Below are positions 26,680 through 36,670 of a stretch of 64,000 nucleotides of DNA, in pieces. How positions within the stretch are numbered: position 1 is the first letter of the stretch; each line of letters begins with the position of its first letter. Under the pieces are notes generated by a model. It was not told where the DNA came from and made no database searches. It was given only the letters and a program-made list of their open reading frames with translations. A program made the position numbers and the translations under genes. The DNA comes from Flavobacterium sp. (GTDB taxonomy: Bacteria > Bacteroidota > Bacteroidia > Flavobacteriales > Flavobacteriaceae), in assembly GCA_016718345.1 (NCBI GenBank), contig JADKDN010000013.1, positions 1-64,000 on the forward strand, read 5' to 3'.

Positions 26680-27336
26680 ATGAAAAAGAAATATCTTGTA
26701 CTAGTATTTTTATTGCTCTCTGTAATTGCTTCTGCGCAATACGGTTACAGAGACGGAAACAGAATAGGAATTACACTTGGTGTGACTCAAACTACATTGT
26801 CAACAAAAACTTTGATACCAAACCAGAATTAGGTTGGGTAGGAGGTTTGTCTGTTAGAGGAAATTATTACATTGATTTTAGTATGATTTTTGGAATGCAA
26901 TTTTCTGAAACAACTTTACTGTAGCTACATTAAGTAGTCCATTCTTAAAAAAACAAGATTTGAAATATACTTTGGCTAGTGCACAAATTCGATTATTATT
27001 GAGTTATAACATTGTTAAAGATCACGTTTCATTGGATTTTGGTCCTGTTTTGCAAGTAAACGGAAAGCTGAAAATTGATTCTAGATTTGAAGATAATATT
27101 GTTTCTGAACTACATTAACAGCAAAAGATATTATTGATATCAACACATTTAACGGGAATCTTTATGCTGGAATTTCTGCAGGAAATAGACGTATTCGTGC
27201 CATAATTTGTTATCAATATGGAGTGAATAATATTCTCAATAATTTGAATCAAAAACCAGAATTACAGCAAAGTAATTCAAGTAAATTTACGGGTCACCTT
27301 GGAATTATAAGCGGTCAAGTGTTGTTTAATCTGTAA
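26680..27336 (+). CDS. Outer-membrane beta-barrel protein (frameshifted)
   Basis: MKKKYLVLVFLLLSVIASAQ is a clear signal peptide. The following sequence alternates hydrophobic and polar residues in beta-hairpin style (GNRIGITLGVTQTTL, LGWVGGLSVRGNYYID, LLLSYNIVKDHVSLDFGPVL, GNLYAGISAGNRRIRAIICY) and ends GQVLFNL with a terminal aromatic/Leu, as in small porin-like proteins. Stops near 26830, 26920 and 27118 mark at least three frame changes. Total length (~219 codons) suits an 8- to 10-stranded barrel. No function beyond an outer-membrane location can be inferred. Confidence 0.7.
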
Positions 27337-27348
27337 GTTTATTAGGTT

Positions 27349-28900
27349 TTAAAGTTCGGCGATTGCTTTTTCAATTCGTCGAATCGTTTCTTCTTTTCCA
27401 ATTATCTCTACAATATCAAAAAGGTGAGGCCCTTTGAGCGCACCAACCAGGCTCAAACGAAACGGCTGCATTACTTTTCCCATTCCGATTTCATTTTTAG
27501 TCATCCAATCTTTGACAATAGTTTCGATATTCATTGAACTAAAATCTCCAATATTTTCCAAAACAGAAATCAATTCTTGCATCAAGGCAGGTGTTTCTTC
27601 TTTCCAGTTTTTTGACGCTTTTTCGTCATAAGAAGTTGGAGCAATAAAGAAAAAGTCACTTAAATCCCAAAATTCAGAAACGAAATGAGCTCTTTCTTTG
27701 ATTAGAGAAACTATTTTTTCCAATTTTGTCATTACGACAACGGAGGAATCTATTCCTTTTAAGCAAATAAGAAGCAAATGTTTTGGCTAAATCAGCATCA
27801 TTTTGTTGTGTTAAATACTGATGATTAAACCATTTATTTTTTTCAGGATCAAATTTAGCTCCAGATTTATGCACTCGATTTAAATCAAATTTTTCAATTA
27901 ATTCTTCTAAAGAAAACAGCTCTTGATCGGTACCGTCATTCCAGCCCAATAAAGCTAGAAAGTTAATAACCGCCTCTGAGAAAAATCCTTTTTCTCTGTA
28001 ACCTGATGATTTTTCTCCAGAAATTGGGTCAGTCCAATCCAATGGGAATACAGGAAATCCTAGTTTATCGCCGTCGCGTTTGGATAATTTTCCGTTTCCG
28101 ACAGGTTTTAAAATTAAAGGTAAATGAGCAAATTTTGGAGCTTCCCATGCAAAGGCTTCATATAGCAAAATGTAGCGGCATTAGAGGGCAACCATTCTTC
28201 ACCACGAATCACGTGAGAGGTTTCCATTAAATGGTCGTCAACAATATTAGCCAAATGATAGGTTGGCATTCCATCCGATTTGAATAAAACTTTGTCGTCT
28301 AATAAATTCGTTTCAAATATTATTTCGCCACGAATAATATCATTAATTCGATATAATCGGTCTGAAGGAGTTTTAAATCTAATAACATGTTCTTCTCCAT
28401 CAGCAATTCTCTCTTTTGGACTTTTTCTTTGATTTCCCCAATAATCTTCTTTAGCATTATTTAAAGAATTATCTAAATCATTTCTGTTGCGAGAACATAT
28501 AAATGAAAGTATTACCATCATCTTCCGCATTTTTTCTATGAAAATCCAATGAGGCCGCAGTATCAAAAGCATAGTAAGCATTTCCAGATTCAATCAACGC
28601 ATCTGCATATTTTTTGTACAAATGCTTTCTTTCACTTTGACGGTAGGGACCAAACTTTTCATTTTTCCCAACAGTTTCATCTGGAGCAATTCCCAACCAT
28701 TCTAAGGCTTCCATAATATAAGCTTCAGCACCGGGAACAAAACGGTTTTGGTCGGTATCTTCAATTCGTAAATAGAAAACCCCGTTATTTTTTTTAGCAA
28801 ATAAATAATTGAATAGAGCAGTTCGAACACCGCCAATATGTAAAGGTCCCGTTGGACTTGGTGCAAAACGCACACGAACTTGTTGTGACATTTGGTACAA
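27349..28900 (-). CDS. gltX: Glutamyl-tRNA synthetase (four frameshifts)
   Basis: This essential class I synthetase charges tRNA-Glu. HIGH appears as PSPTGPLHIGGVR (28875-28840 area) and KMSKS as KLSKRDG (~28075). The C-terminal anticodon-binding part ends VEIIGKEETIRRIEKAIAEL. The reading frame changes near 28490, twice near 28160-28185, and near 27738. The last is healed by adding one A to the run before GGAATAG, giving LLKKGIDSSVVVMTKLEKIV. Locus size (1552 bases, ~515 codons) matches the family. No cell is expected to live without this gene, so the breaks are most likely sequencing errors. Confidence 0.9.
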
Positions 28901-28916
28901 TTTTGTGCAAAGATAA

Positions 28917-28956
28917 TTAGAAGTTAGAAGTCGGAAGTTAGAAGTTAGAAGTTTTT
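28917..28956. repeat. Short AAGTTAGA-type tandem repeat upstream of gltX
   Basis: Five imperfect 7- to 8-base units (GAAGTTA, GAAGTCG, GAAGTTA, GAAGTTA, GAAGTTT) stand in tandem between gltX and the DUF4175 gene. It is a low-complexity intergenic repeat. Confidence 0.7.
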
Positions 28957-29053
28957 GGAGAAATAGTTGTGAGTTTACCTTTATTAATTTTTTAACATCA
29001 AATAGAATTTAAAAAGTATTACTTTTATCGGTTATTAAAATAAACGGAAATCA

Positions 29054-32000
29054 TTGGAATCTTCGAGTGTTATTTACAGAAAATTAGAGGCTTTTATCAA
29101 GAAATATTACACGAATGAACTCATTCGAGGAATACTATTTTTTATTGGTTTAGGATTACTGTATTTTTTGTTTACGCTTTTTGTAGAATATTTTCTTTGG
29201 TTGAAACCAATAGCAAGAACTGTCTTGTTTTGGACTTTTGTTTTTGTAGAGTTTTTTCTGTTGTTTCGATTTATTCTTTTTCCTCTATTTAGATTATTTA
29301 AGCTTCAAAGAGGAATCGACTATAAGGAAGCCTCCGCAATTATTGGAAATCATTTTTCTGAAGTTAGTGATAAACTCACCAATTTTCTTCAACTATCAGA
29401 AGATGAGAATCAGTCGGAATTATTAGCGGCATCAATAGAACAGAAGGCTAATGCTTTGCAGCCGATTCCTTTTGGGAATGCTGTTAATTTCAAGGCGAAT
29501 AAGAAATTTTTGCCACTGGCGATTCTTCCTATTTTATTTTTTGCTTTCTTTTATTTATCTGGAAATAGTACAATTATTTCTCAAAGTTTAAATAGAGTGG
29601 TTCATTTTAAACAACAATTTTTTCCGCCAGCCCCTTTTGAATTTATAGTCTTAAACGATAAGTTACAAACCGAACAAAACAAAGATTTTGTTTTTCGAAT
29701 TAAAACTGAAGGAAAAATTATTCCTGAAACCGCTATGATTTTTATTAATAACGAAAGTTATTTTATGGAAACTACTAAAGCTGGAGAGTTTCAGTTTAAA
29801 ATTGCGAATCCTACCGAAACTTTTTCTTTTCATGTAGAAGCTAATGCGGTTTCGTCTAAAGATTTTCAGCTCAATGTAGTTACGGTTCCTTCGATTGCTA
29901 ATTTTGAAATGCTGTTGAGTTTTCCGTCTTATTTGAAGAAAAAACAGGAAATTATTAAAGGCACAGGAAATGCTATTGTTCCAGAAGGCACAATGTAACT
30001 TGGAAGATGAGCACGCAAGCTACTCAAAAAGTTGATTGGACCAATTTAAAGTCGAATCTCGTTTTCAAAGTCAGCCAATACATTTATTTTATCAAAAACG
30101 ATTTCTCAAAACACAGAATATCAAATTCGTACGTCAAATGATAAGGTAAAAGATTATGAGAAATTAAATTACCAAATTTCGGTCATTAAAGACCAATTTC
30201 CTACAATCAATGTAAATAATGCTCCCGATAGTTTAAAAGTGGATAAAAACTATGTTTTAGGTCAAATTTCAGATGATTATGGATTGTCTAAACTTCAAGT
30301 TGTTTATTATGAAAGAGACAAACCACAAAAGGCTAAACGTGGAATCATAGCCGTTAAAGCTTCCAATTACGATCAATTTATTTTCTCTTTTCCTAGTAAT
30401 CTTCCTGTTGAACAAGGCGTTTCCTATGAGTATTATTTTGAGGTTTTTGATAACGATGCAATTCATAATTTTAAAAGCACAAAATCTTCCGTTTTCTCCA
30501 ATAGAATAGCTACTGATGAGGAAAAAGAAGATCAGATTTTTCAAGAGCAAAATAGCACTATCAATAGTATGCAAAAGTCTTTGAAAAATCAAGACAAGCA
30601 AATTTCTGAAATAGAAAAATTGCAAAAAGTTGGAAAAGAAAAGATAATCTGGAGTTTAAAGACCAACAAAAGTAAATGATTTTATCAAGCGTCAGAAACA
30701 ACAAGATGAAATGATGAAAGAGTTTTCCGAGAAAATGAAAGATAATCTGAGAAATTTAAAACTGACAAGAAAGATGAATTTAAAGAGGAGTTGCAAAAAC
30801 GTTTAGAAAAGCCAAAAGATTTAGAGAAAAAATAAGAAGCTTCTTGATGAACTGAAAGAGTTAAATGATAAAATCAAGAATGAAGAGTTATTAGAAAAGT
30901 TAGATCAATTTAAACAAAACAGCAAGAATCAGACTAAAAATTTAGAACAGCTTGTAGAGTTGACTAAGAAATATTATGTTGAGAAAAAAGCAGAACAGTT
31001 GGCGGACAAATTAGATAAGTTGTCTGAAAAGCAAGACAAATTATCCGATAATGACCAGGAAAACAAACTTGAAAAGCAGGATGAAATCAATAAAGAGTTT
31101 GATAAAATTCAAGAGGATTTAAAAGACTTAGATAAGGAAAATAAGGAACTAAAAGCACCATTGGACATTCCAAAAGATACAGAAAAAGAAAAGAGTATCG
31201 ATGAAGATTTAAAAAAAGCTTCAGAAGATTTACAGAAGGAAAATAAAGCTAAGGCTAAGCCAAAACAAAAAAGTGCTTCAAAAAAGATGAAAGAAATGTC
31301 TATGAAGATGGAACAAAGTATGGCGGAAGGTGAAATGGAGGAACTGGAAGAAGATGTTAAAATGCTTCGTCAAATTTTAGATAATTTATTAGTTTTCTCA
31401 TTTTCACAAGAGGAGCTCATGGGTCAATTCAAAGGTCTTAAACGAGGTTCGCCCTCTTTTAATAAAAACTTGAAATTGCAACAAGATTTAAAACAACAGT
31501 TCAAGCATGTTGACGATAGTTTATTTGCTATGTCATTGCGCAATCCAAAAATCGCCGAAGATGTAACAAAGGAAATAGGAAATGTTCATTATAATATTGA
31601 TAAATCCATAGAAAATCTAGTCGAAGCTCAAATGCCTAAAGGGTTATCTCACCAGCAATACGCTATTTCAGCATCAAATAAGTTAGCTGATTTTTTGAGT
31701 GACATTTTAAACAGCATGCAAATGTCATTATCAGGAATGGGACAAGGTAAGCCTAAACCAGGAAAGGGTCAAGGACAAGGTATGCAGTTGCCTGATATTA
31801 TTCAAAAACAGAAAGGAATTGGAGAGAAGATGAAAGAAGGTATGAAAAAAGGTGAAAAGCCAGGTGAAGGAAAAAAATCAGGAGAGGGCAATAAAGGAAA
31901 ATCAGGAAAGGAAGGAAAACCGGGTTCTGGAGATGGTCAAGGTCAGAAACAAGGAGAAAACGGTCTAGATGGTGAAGGCGATGCAAGAGATATTATGGAA

Positions 32001-32387
32001 ATATATAAAGAACAAAAGCAACTTCGAGAAGCTTTACAAAATGAACTTAACAAGAAAGGAATGGGCGGAAATGGACAAGGAACTCTTGATGAAATGAAAG
32101 ATATTGAAAAGCAGTTGTTGAACAAAGGTTTTAAAAACGAAGTCTTTCAGAAAGTCCTGAAGGTGCAACAAGAATTATTAAAATTAGACAAAGCCATTCA
32201 AGAACAAGGTGAGGAGCAAAAGCGGCAATCTCAATCAAACAAGAGAGATTTCTATGGTAAAAACAAATCTTTGCCCGCTAGTTTGCAAGAATATATAAAT
32301 AGTATCGAAATTTTAAATAGACAAAGCTTACCTTTGCGCTCCAATTTTAATAAGAAAGTTCAAGAATATTTCAAAAGCAATGATTAG
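29054..32387 (+). CDS. DUF4175 family membrane protein (frameshifted)
   Basis: This is a ~1110-codon Bacteroidetes-specific protein of unknown function. The N-terminus has two adjacent membrane helices (LIRGILFFIGLGLLYFLF; TVLFWTFVFVEFFLLFRF) and a third near residue 160 (FLPLAILPILFFAFFYLS). The middle is beta-rich. The last ~480 residues are a very long Lys/Glu coiled coil with a Gly/Lys-rich segment (GKPKPGKGQGQGMQ). Frame breaks fall near 29995, 30080-30230, 30660, 30745 and 30830. The start is TTG at 29054, or an ATG destroyed by one extra T in ATCATTGG. It ends inside ybeY (8-base overlap), so the two are coupled. Confidence 0.85.
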
Positions 32388-32797
32388 TTTTAATTATGAA
32401 ACAGAATTTCAATTAGACAATGAAAATCAAATCATTGAATGGTTGTCACGCGTTATACTATCAGAAAAGAAGAAGGAAGGAGATATAAATTATATATTTT
32501 GTGATGACGAGTATTTAGTTGAAATTAACCAACAGTATTTAAATCACGACACACTTACTGACATTATAAGTTTCGATTATTCTGTAGGAAATGAATTACA
32601 CGGAGATATTTTTATTTCAATCGAAAGAGTGAAAGAAAATGCTGTCGATTTCAATGTTTCTTTCGATGAAGAGCTTAAACGTGTAATGGTTCATGGTGTC
32701 TTACATTATTGGGTATAAAGATAAATCTGAAAAAGATGAGCTTTTGATGCGGAGTAAAGAAGATGAAAAAATAAAAATGTTTCACGTGGAACAATAA
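32380..32797 (+). CDS. ybeY: Endoribonuclease YbeY, rRNA maturation (two frameshifts)
   Basis: YbeY is a zinc-dependent RNase for 16S rRNA 3' processing and ribosome quality control. HDTLTDIISFDY and the His-rich motif MVHGVLH are visible. The end GYKDKSEKDELLMRSKEDEK to MFHVEQ is in a later frame. Adding one T at CATTA and one at GGTAT near 32705-32715 restores HGVLHLLGYKDK. The third motif position is Lys-Asp-Lys instead of Asp-His; I recall the same in flavobacterial homologues. The last codons overlap a parS-like sequence. Confidence 0.9.
32778..32793. promoter_or_regulatory. parS-like centromere site 1
   Basis: TGTTTCACGTGGAACA is a full 16-base match to the bacterial parS consensus (reverse complement of TGTTCCACGTGAAACA), the loading site of ParB. 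It lies in the 3' end of ybeY and encodes its MFHVEQ tail. Confidence 0.85.
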
Positions 32798-32849
32798 ATA
32801 AACCGAATCTTAATCAGATTCTAGAATACAAACTAAAAGTAAATTCCAA

Positions 32850-34721
32850 ATGTTTCAAGACGTATATGATGTGGTTGTGGTTGGTGCAGGTCATGCTGGT
32901 TCAGAAGCTGCCGCCTCTGCTGCAAATTTAGGATGTAAAACCTTGTTGGTTACTATGAGTTTGCAAAACATAGCACAAATGTCATGCAATCCTGCCATGG
33001 GCGGAATTGCTAAAGGACAAATTGTTCGTGAGATTGATGCTCTTGGTGGTTATTCAGGAATTGTTTCTGATAAAACAGCTATTCAATTTAAGATGCTCAA
33101 TAAATCTAAAGGCCCGGCTATGTGGTCGCCAAGGGTTCAGAGTGATAGAATGCGTTTCGCTGAAGAATGGAGATTGATGCTGGAGCAAACGCCTAATCTC
33201 GATTTTTACCAAGAAATGGTTTCGGGACTTATTATTGAAAATGGCAAGATTAATGGGATTAGAACTTCTTTAGGAGTTGAAATAAAAGCTAAAACAGTTG
33301 TTTTGACTAATGGTACTTTTTTAAATGGATTGATTCATATAGGAGAAAAACAATTTGGCGGAGGTAGAGCAGGCGAGAGTGCAGCATACGGAATTACGGA
33401 AGATTTAATTAAAGTAGGTTTCGAGGCTGGAAGAATGAAGACAGGAACCCCGCCAAGAGTTGATGGTCGTTCTTTAGATTATTCTAAAATGAATGAAGAA
33501 AAAGGCGATGCTAAACCCGATAAATTTTCATATTCTGATATTACTTCTCCACTAATTCATCAAAAATCTTGTTACATGACTTATACTTCTCTAGGAGTTC
33601 ATGATATTTTAAGAGAAGGTTTTGATAGATCACCTATGTTTAATGGGAGAATAAAAAGTCTTGGTCCAAGATATTGTCCTTCTATTGAAGATAAAATCAA
33701 TCGATTTGCTGACAAAGAAAGACATCAGTTGTTTGTTGAGCCCGAAGGTTGGAATACGGTTGAGGTTTATGTGAATGGTTTTTCAACTTCTTTACCCGAA
33801 GACATTCAATATAAAGCACTGCGTTCTGTAGTTGGGTTTGAGAAAGTAAAGTTTTTTAGACCAGGCTATGCCATCGAATACGATTATTTTCCGCCAACTC
33901 AATTGAAACACACTCTGGAAACTAAATTAGTTGAAGGTTTGTATTTTGCTGGACAAATTAATGGTACTACAGGATATGAAGAAGCGGCTTCTCAAGGATT
34001 GATGGCTGGAATTAATGCTCATTTAAAAATTAATGAGAAAGAGCCATTTATTTTAAGACGAGATGAAGCATATATTGGTGTTTTAATTGATGATTTAGTT
34101 ACAAAAGGTACTGAAGAACCATACAGAATGTTTACTTCAAGAGCAGAATACAGAACACTTCTTCGTCAAGACAACGCTGATTTTAGGTTAACACCAAAGT
34201 CATATGAAATTGGTTTAGCAACTGAAAAACGTCTTCGTAGAATGGAATATAAGCTCAAAGAATCTGAAAAAATGGTTACTTTTTTTAAAGAAACAAGCGT
34301 TACTCATCTTGAGGCAAATCCTATACTTGAAGCAAAAGAAACCGCTTTAGTATCTCAATCCGATAAGATGTTTAAGATTTTTTCCAGACCTCAAATTGAA
34401 TTAGAAGATATGATGAAGTTTGAAAAAGTGAAAGAATATATAGACGATAATAATATCGATCAAGAGATTTTAGAGCAAGCTGAAATACAAGTTAAGTATT
34501 CTGGATATATAGAAAAAGAAAGAAATAATGCAGATAAATTAACACGTCTTGAGGATGTTAAAATTCCTGAATTTTTCGATTACAATAAGATTAAATCCAT
34601 GTCTATTGAAGCTAAACAGAAATTAAGTACTATTCGACCTGTGACTATATCACAAGCTTCAAGAATTAGTGGTGTTTCTCCTAGCGACATTTCCGTGTTA
34701 CTTATTTACATGGGAAGATAA
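32850..34721 (+). CDS. mnmG: tRNA uridine-5-carboxymethylaminomethyl modification enzyme MnmG (GidA)
   Basis: With MnmE, this FAD enzyme installs cmnm5 on the wobble uridine of several tRNAs. The 623-residue protein has the FAD Rossmann motif VVVGAGHAGSEAA (residues ~10-22), CNPAMGGIAKGQIVREIDAL with its conserved Cys, the second nucleotide motif GTFLNGLIHIGE, and GRMKTGTPPRVDG with the catalytic Cys region around SCYMTYTS. The tRNA-binding C-terminal helical domain is complete. mnmG is often near chromosomal origins. Two parS-like sites flank it here. Confidence 0.97.
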   Translation: MFQDVYDVVVVGAGHAGSEAAASAANLGCKTLLVTMSLQNIAQMSCNPAMGGIAKGQIVREIDALGGYSGIVSDKTAIQFKMLNKSKGPAMWSPRVQSDRMRFAEEWRLMLEQTPNLDFYQEMVSGLIIENGKINGIRTSLGVEIKAKTVVLTNGTFLNGLIHIGEKQFGGGRAGESAAYGITEDLIKVGFEAGRMKTGTPPRVDGRSLDYSKMNEEKGDAKPDKFSYSDITSPLIHQKSCYMTYTSLGVHDILREGFDRSPMFNGRIKSLGPRYCPSIEDKINRFADKERHQLFVEPEGWNTVEVYVNGFSTSLPEDIQYKALRSVVGFEKVKFFRPGYAIEYDYFPPTQLKHTLETKLVEGLYFAGQINGTTGYEEAASQGLMAGINAHLKINEKEPFILRRDEAYIGVLIDDLVTKGTEEPYRMFTSRAEYRTLLRQDNADFRLTPKSYEIGLATEKRLRRMEYKLKESEKMVTFFKETSVTHLEANPILEAKETALVSQSDKMFKIFSRPQIELEDMMKFEKVKEYIDDNNIDQEILEQAEIQVKYSGYIEKERNNADKLTRLEDVKIPEFFDYNKIKSMSIEAKQKLSTIRPVTISQASRISGVSPSDISVLLIYMGR

Positions 34722-34722
34722 G

Positions 34723-34738
34723 TGTTTCACGTGGAACG
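34723..34738. promoter_or_regulatory. parS-like centromere site 2
   Basis: TGTTTCACGTGGAACG matches the parS consensus at 15 of 16 positions. It starts one base after the mnmG stop codon and is 1.95 kb from site 1. Confidence 0.8.
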
Positions 34739-34869
34739 AATAATAAAAACTCTTTAATTCAGTAGTATAACAATGCTTTTCATGTGATTAAACCAGAGAT
34801 TCTTTGGTTAAAAGAAGAGAAGTTACTAATGAAGTAAACATAAAAAGCAAAAGAAATTTTATAAAAATA

Positions 34870-35724
34870 ATGGATATTTCAAATCATCAGCTATTTCTAA
34901 CAGTAAAAGATCATTCTGTTTCAAAGGAAACTTTTAAATTATATCATGATAAAGAAATAGACTTAGTCTACACCCATCCACAACCCAGCGAACAAAATTT
35001 GCCCAGTTATTACGAAAGTGAAGATTATATTTCACATACCGATGGAAAGCGTTCTTTATTCGAAAAAGTTTATCATTTCATTAAAAGTATTGCATTAAAG
35101 AATAAGCTCAATTTGATAAATAGTTTGCAAACTTCAAAAGGTACTTTGCTTGATATTGGTGCTGGAACTGGTGAATTTTTGAGCGTTGCAAAAAAAGATA
35201 GTTGGCAGTGCGTTGGAGTAGAACCTAACAAAAAAGCAAAAGATATAGCCTTAAAAAAAGGAGTTGCTTTTGTGGAGAATACAAGTGACTTAGATGACGC
35301 TTCTATTGACGTGATCACCATGTGGCATGTTCTAGAACATGTACCCGATGTCGAAAAACAAATTGTCGAATTGAATCGATTATTAAAACCTGAAGGAACA
35401 ATACTAATTGCTGTTCCAAATTTTAATTCTTTTGACGCTAAATATTATGGTGCTTTTTGGGCTGCTTATGATGTTCCAAGACATCTGTGGCATTTTTCCA
35501 AAACAGCTATTCAATCTCTTTTCAAAAAGGAAGGCTTGCAACTTATAAAAGTTTTGCCAATGAAATTTGACTCTTTTTATGTTTCATTATTATCTGAGAA
35601 ATATAAATCTGGAAGAATGAATTTTTTAAAAGCATTTTACATAGGTTTAAAATCGAATTGGGTCGGAAATCAGAAAATGGAATATTCATCACACATTTAT
35701 GTAATTAAAAACCATAAAAATTGA
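34870..35724 (+). CDS. Class I SAM-dependent methyltransferase
   Basis: The protein is ~284 residues from the ATG at 34870. I prefer this over an in-frame TTG at 34804 because the family starts near MDISNHQLFLTVKDHSVS. Motif I is LLDIGAGTGEFL, followed by ITMWHVLEHVPDVEKQI and LKPEGTILIAVPN, the Methyltransf_23 pattern. The region around YTHPQP and YYESEDYISHTD is typical of a Bacteroidetes subgroup annotated only as methyltransferase. Substrate unknown; no neighbouring pathway is evident. Confidence 0.88.
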   Translation: MDISNHQLFLTVKDHSVSKETFKLYHDKEIDLVYTHPQPSEQNLPSYYESEDYISHTDGKRSLFEKVYHFIKSIALKNKLNLINSLQTSKGTLLDIGAGTGEFLSVAKKDSWQCVGVEPNKKAKDIALKKGVAFVENTSDLDDASIDVITMWHVLEHVPDVEKQIVELNRLLKPEGTILIAVPNFNSFDAKYYGAFWAAYDVPRHLWHFSKTAIQSLFKKEGLQLIKVLPMKFDSFYVSLLSEKYKSGRMNFLKAFYIGLKSNWVGNQKMEYSSHIYVIKNHKN

Positions 35725-35931
35725 AATTAAAACCGTCAATTAACGATTTTACCACTAAACAACCATTTGCTCAAAAAAACAAAAATCAATCGTTAAAACG
35801 CTTTATTTAGATTTAAAATCAATAATTTTTAATTATTTAAAAGTTTTGTATAATAAATTCCTCTTATACCAAAACAAGGTTAAGAAATAATATAATTTTT
35901 AAGATGTAAAATTTATAATGTAAAAAATTTA
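35725..35931. other. Intergenic, nothing recognised
   Basis: 207 bases between the methyltransferase and the ompH promoter. The sequence is AT-rich with short CGTT/AACG motifs near 35740-35800; no gene or clear terminator is visible. Confidence 0.5.
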
Positions 35932-35939
35932 TACATTTG
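35932..35939 (+). promoter_or_regulatory. -7 box of ompH promoter
   Basis: TACATTTG fits TAnnTTTG exactly and lies 33 bases before the ompH ATG. Confidence 0.5.
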
Positions 35940-35972
35940 GTTCCAACGAAAAAAATTAATATAAAACATAAA

Positions 35973-36554
35973 ATGAGAAAATCGATTCTAATTATTGCCT
36001 TAGCAATCTCTATTGTTTCTTGCAATACAAAAACTACAGAAGTTAAAGAAGTAAAAACAGCCTATGTAGACACGTCTAAATTACTTGAAGAATACACTGA
36101 AGCAAAAGATATAGAAGCTAAATACAAAACCAAATCGGATGAGATGGGGAAGGAATTAGAAAACGAAGTGGCTCGTTTTAAATATGAGGCATCAAATTTT
36201 CAAAAAAATGCACAACTCAACGGACAAGCTTGGGCACAACAAAAAGGTGCAGAATTACAAAAAAGAGAACAAGAGCTAAGCTATGCGCAGCAAGCTTTGG
36301 TAAGACAATTACAGGAGGAAAGTGGAACAGAGATGGATACATTAGTAAAGAATGTAAAAAAATTCATTAAGGAGTATGGTAAAGAAAAAGGCTATGATTA
36401 CATATATGGAACAGGAGATGCGGTTTCTATTTTGTACGCACAAGACAAATATGATATTACAAAAGAAATCGTGAAATTATTAAACGACAAATACAAATCG
36501 GGTGCAAAAGTTGAAGCTAAAAAAGAAACTGAAACAACGGAAAAAAAGAAATAA
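35973..36554 (+). CDS. OmpH/Skp-family periplasmic chaperone-like lipoprotein
   Basis: The 193-residue protein starts MRKSILIIALAISIVSC with a lipobox Cys at residue 17, so it is a predicted lipoprotein. The mature part is the OmpH/Skp coiled coil: TAYVDTSKLLEEYTEAKDIE, long Lys/Glu/Gln helices, then YDYIYGTGDAVSILYAQDKY, which is typical of the C-terminal strand and helix. Skp holds unfolded outer-membrane proteins in the periplasm; a lipid anchor is a Bacteroidetes variant. The ATG at 35973 is chosen because it gives the signal peptide. A terminator follows. Confidence 0.88.
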   Translation: MRKSILIIALAISIVSCNTKTTEVKEVKTAYVDTSKLLEEYTEAKDIEAKYKTKSDEMGKELENEVARFKYEASNFQKNAQLNGQAWAQQKGAELQKREQELSYAQQALVRQLQEESGTEMDTLVKNVKKFIKEYGKEKGYDYIYGTGDAVSILYAQDKYDITKEIVKLLNDKYKSGAKVEAKKETETTEKKK

Positions 36555-36572
36555 ATTGATGTCAAAATCAAT

Positions 36573-36608
36573 TAAAGCCTTCACTCTATTAAGAATGAAG
36601 GCTTTTTT
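36573..36608 (+). terminator. Terminator after ompH
   Basis: AAAGCCTTCACTCT pairs with AGAATGAAGGCTTT with one mismatch and a short loop, followed by TTTT. Confidence 0.8.
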
Positions 36609-36670
36609 ATTGAAATAGAGTTTTTTTCGAGGATTCTTTTTACTTTTATATTTTAATTTTTATACGCCAA

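Noticed and set aside
27723..27753. Segment in gltX (TTTTGTCATTACGACAACGG and following) resembling the 33-bp repeat arm at 51619
   Set aside because: It has several mismatches and no paired arm, and it encodes a continuous GltX segment (IDSSVVVMTKLEK) once one base is restored. The likeness is probably coincidental.
31798..32125. Antisense ORFs opposite the DUF4175 coiled coil
   Set aside because: They arise from the biased Lys/Glu/Gly codons of the sense gene and have no start context or homology.
29054..32387. Reading the DUF4175 locus as three separate genes
   Set aside because: Sequence in the gaps continues the same protein in other frames and the total length fits one family member.
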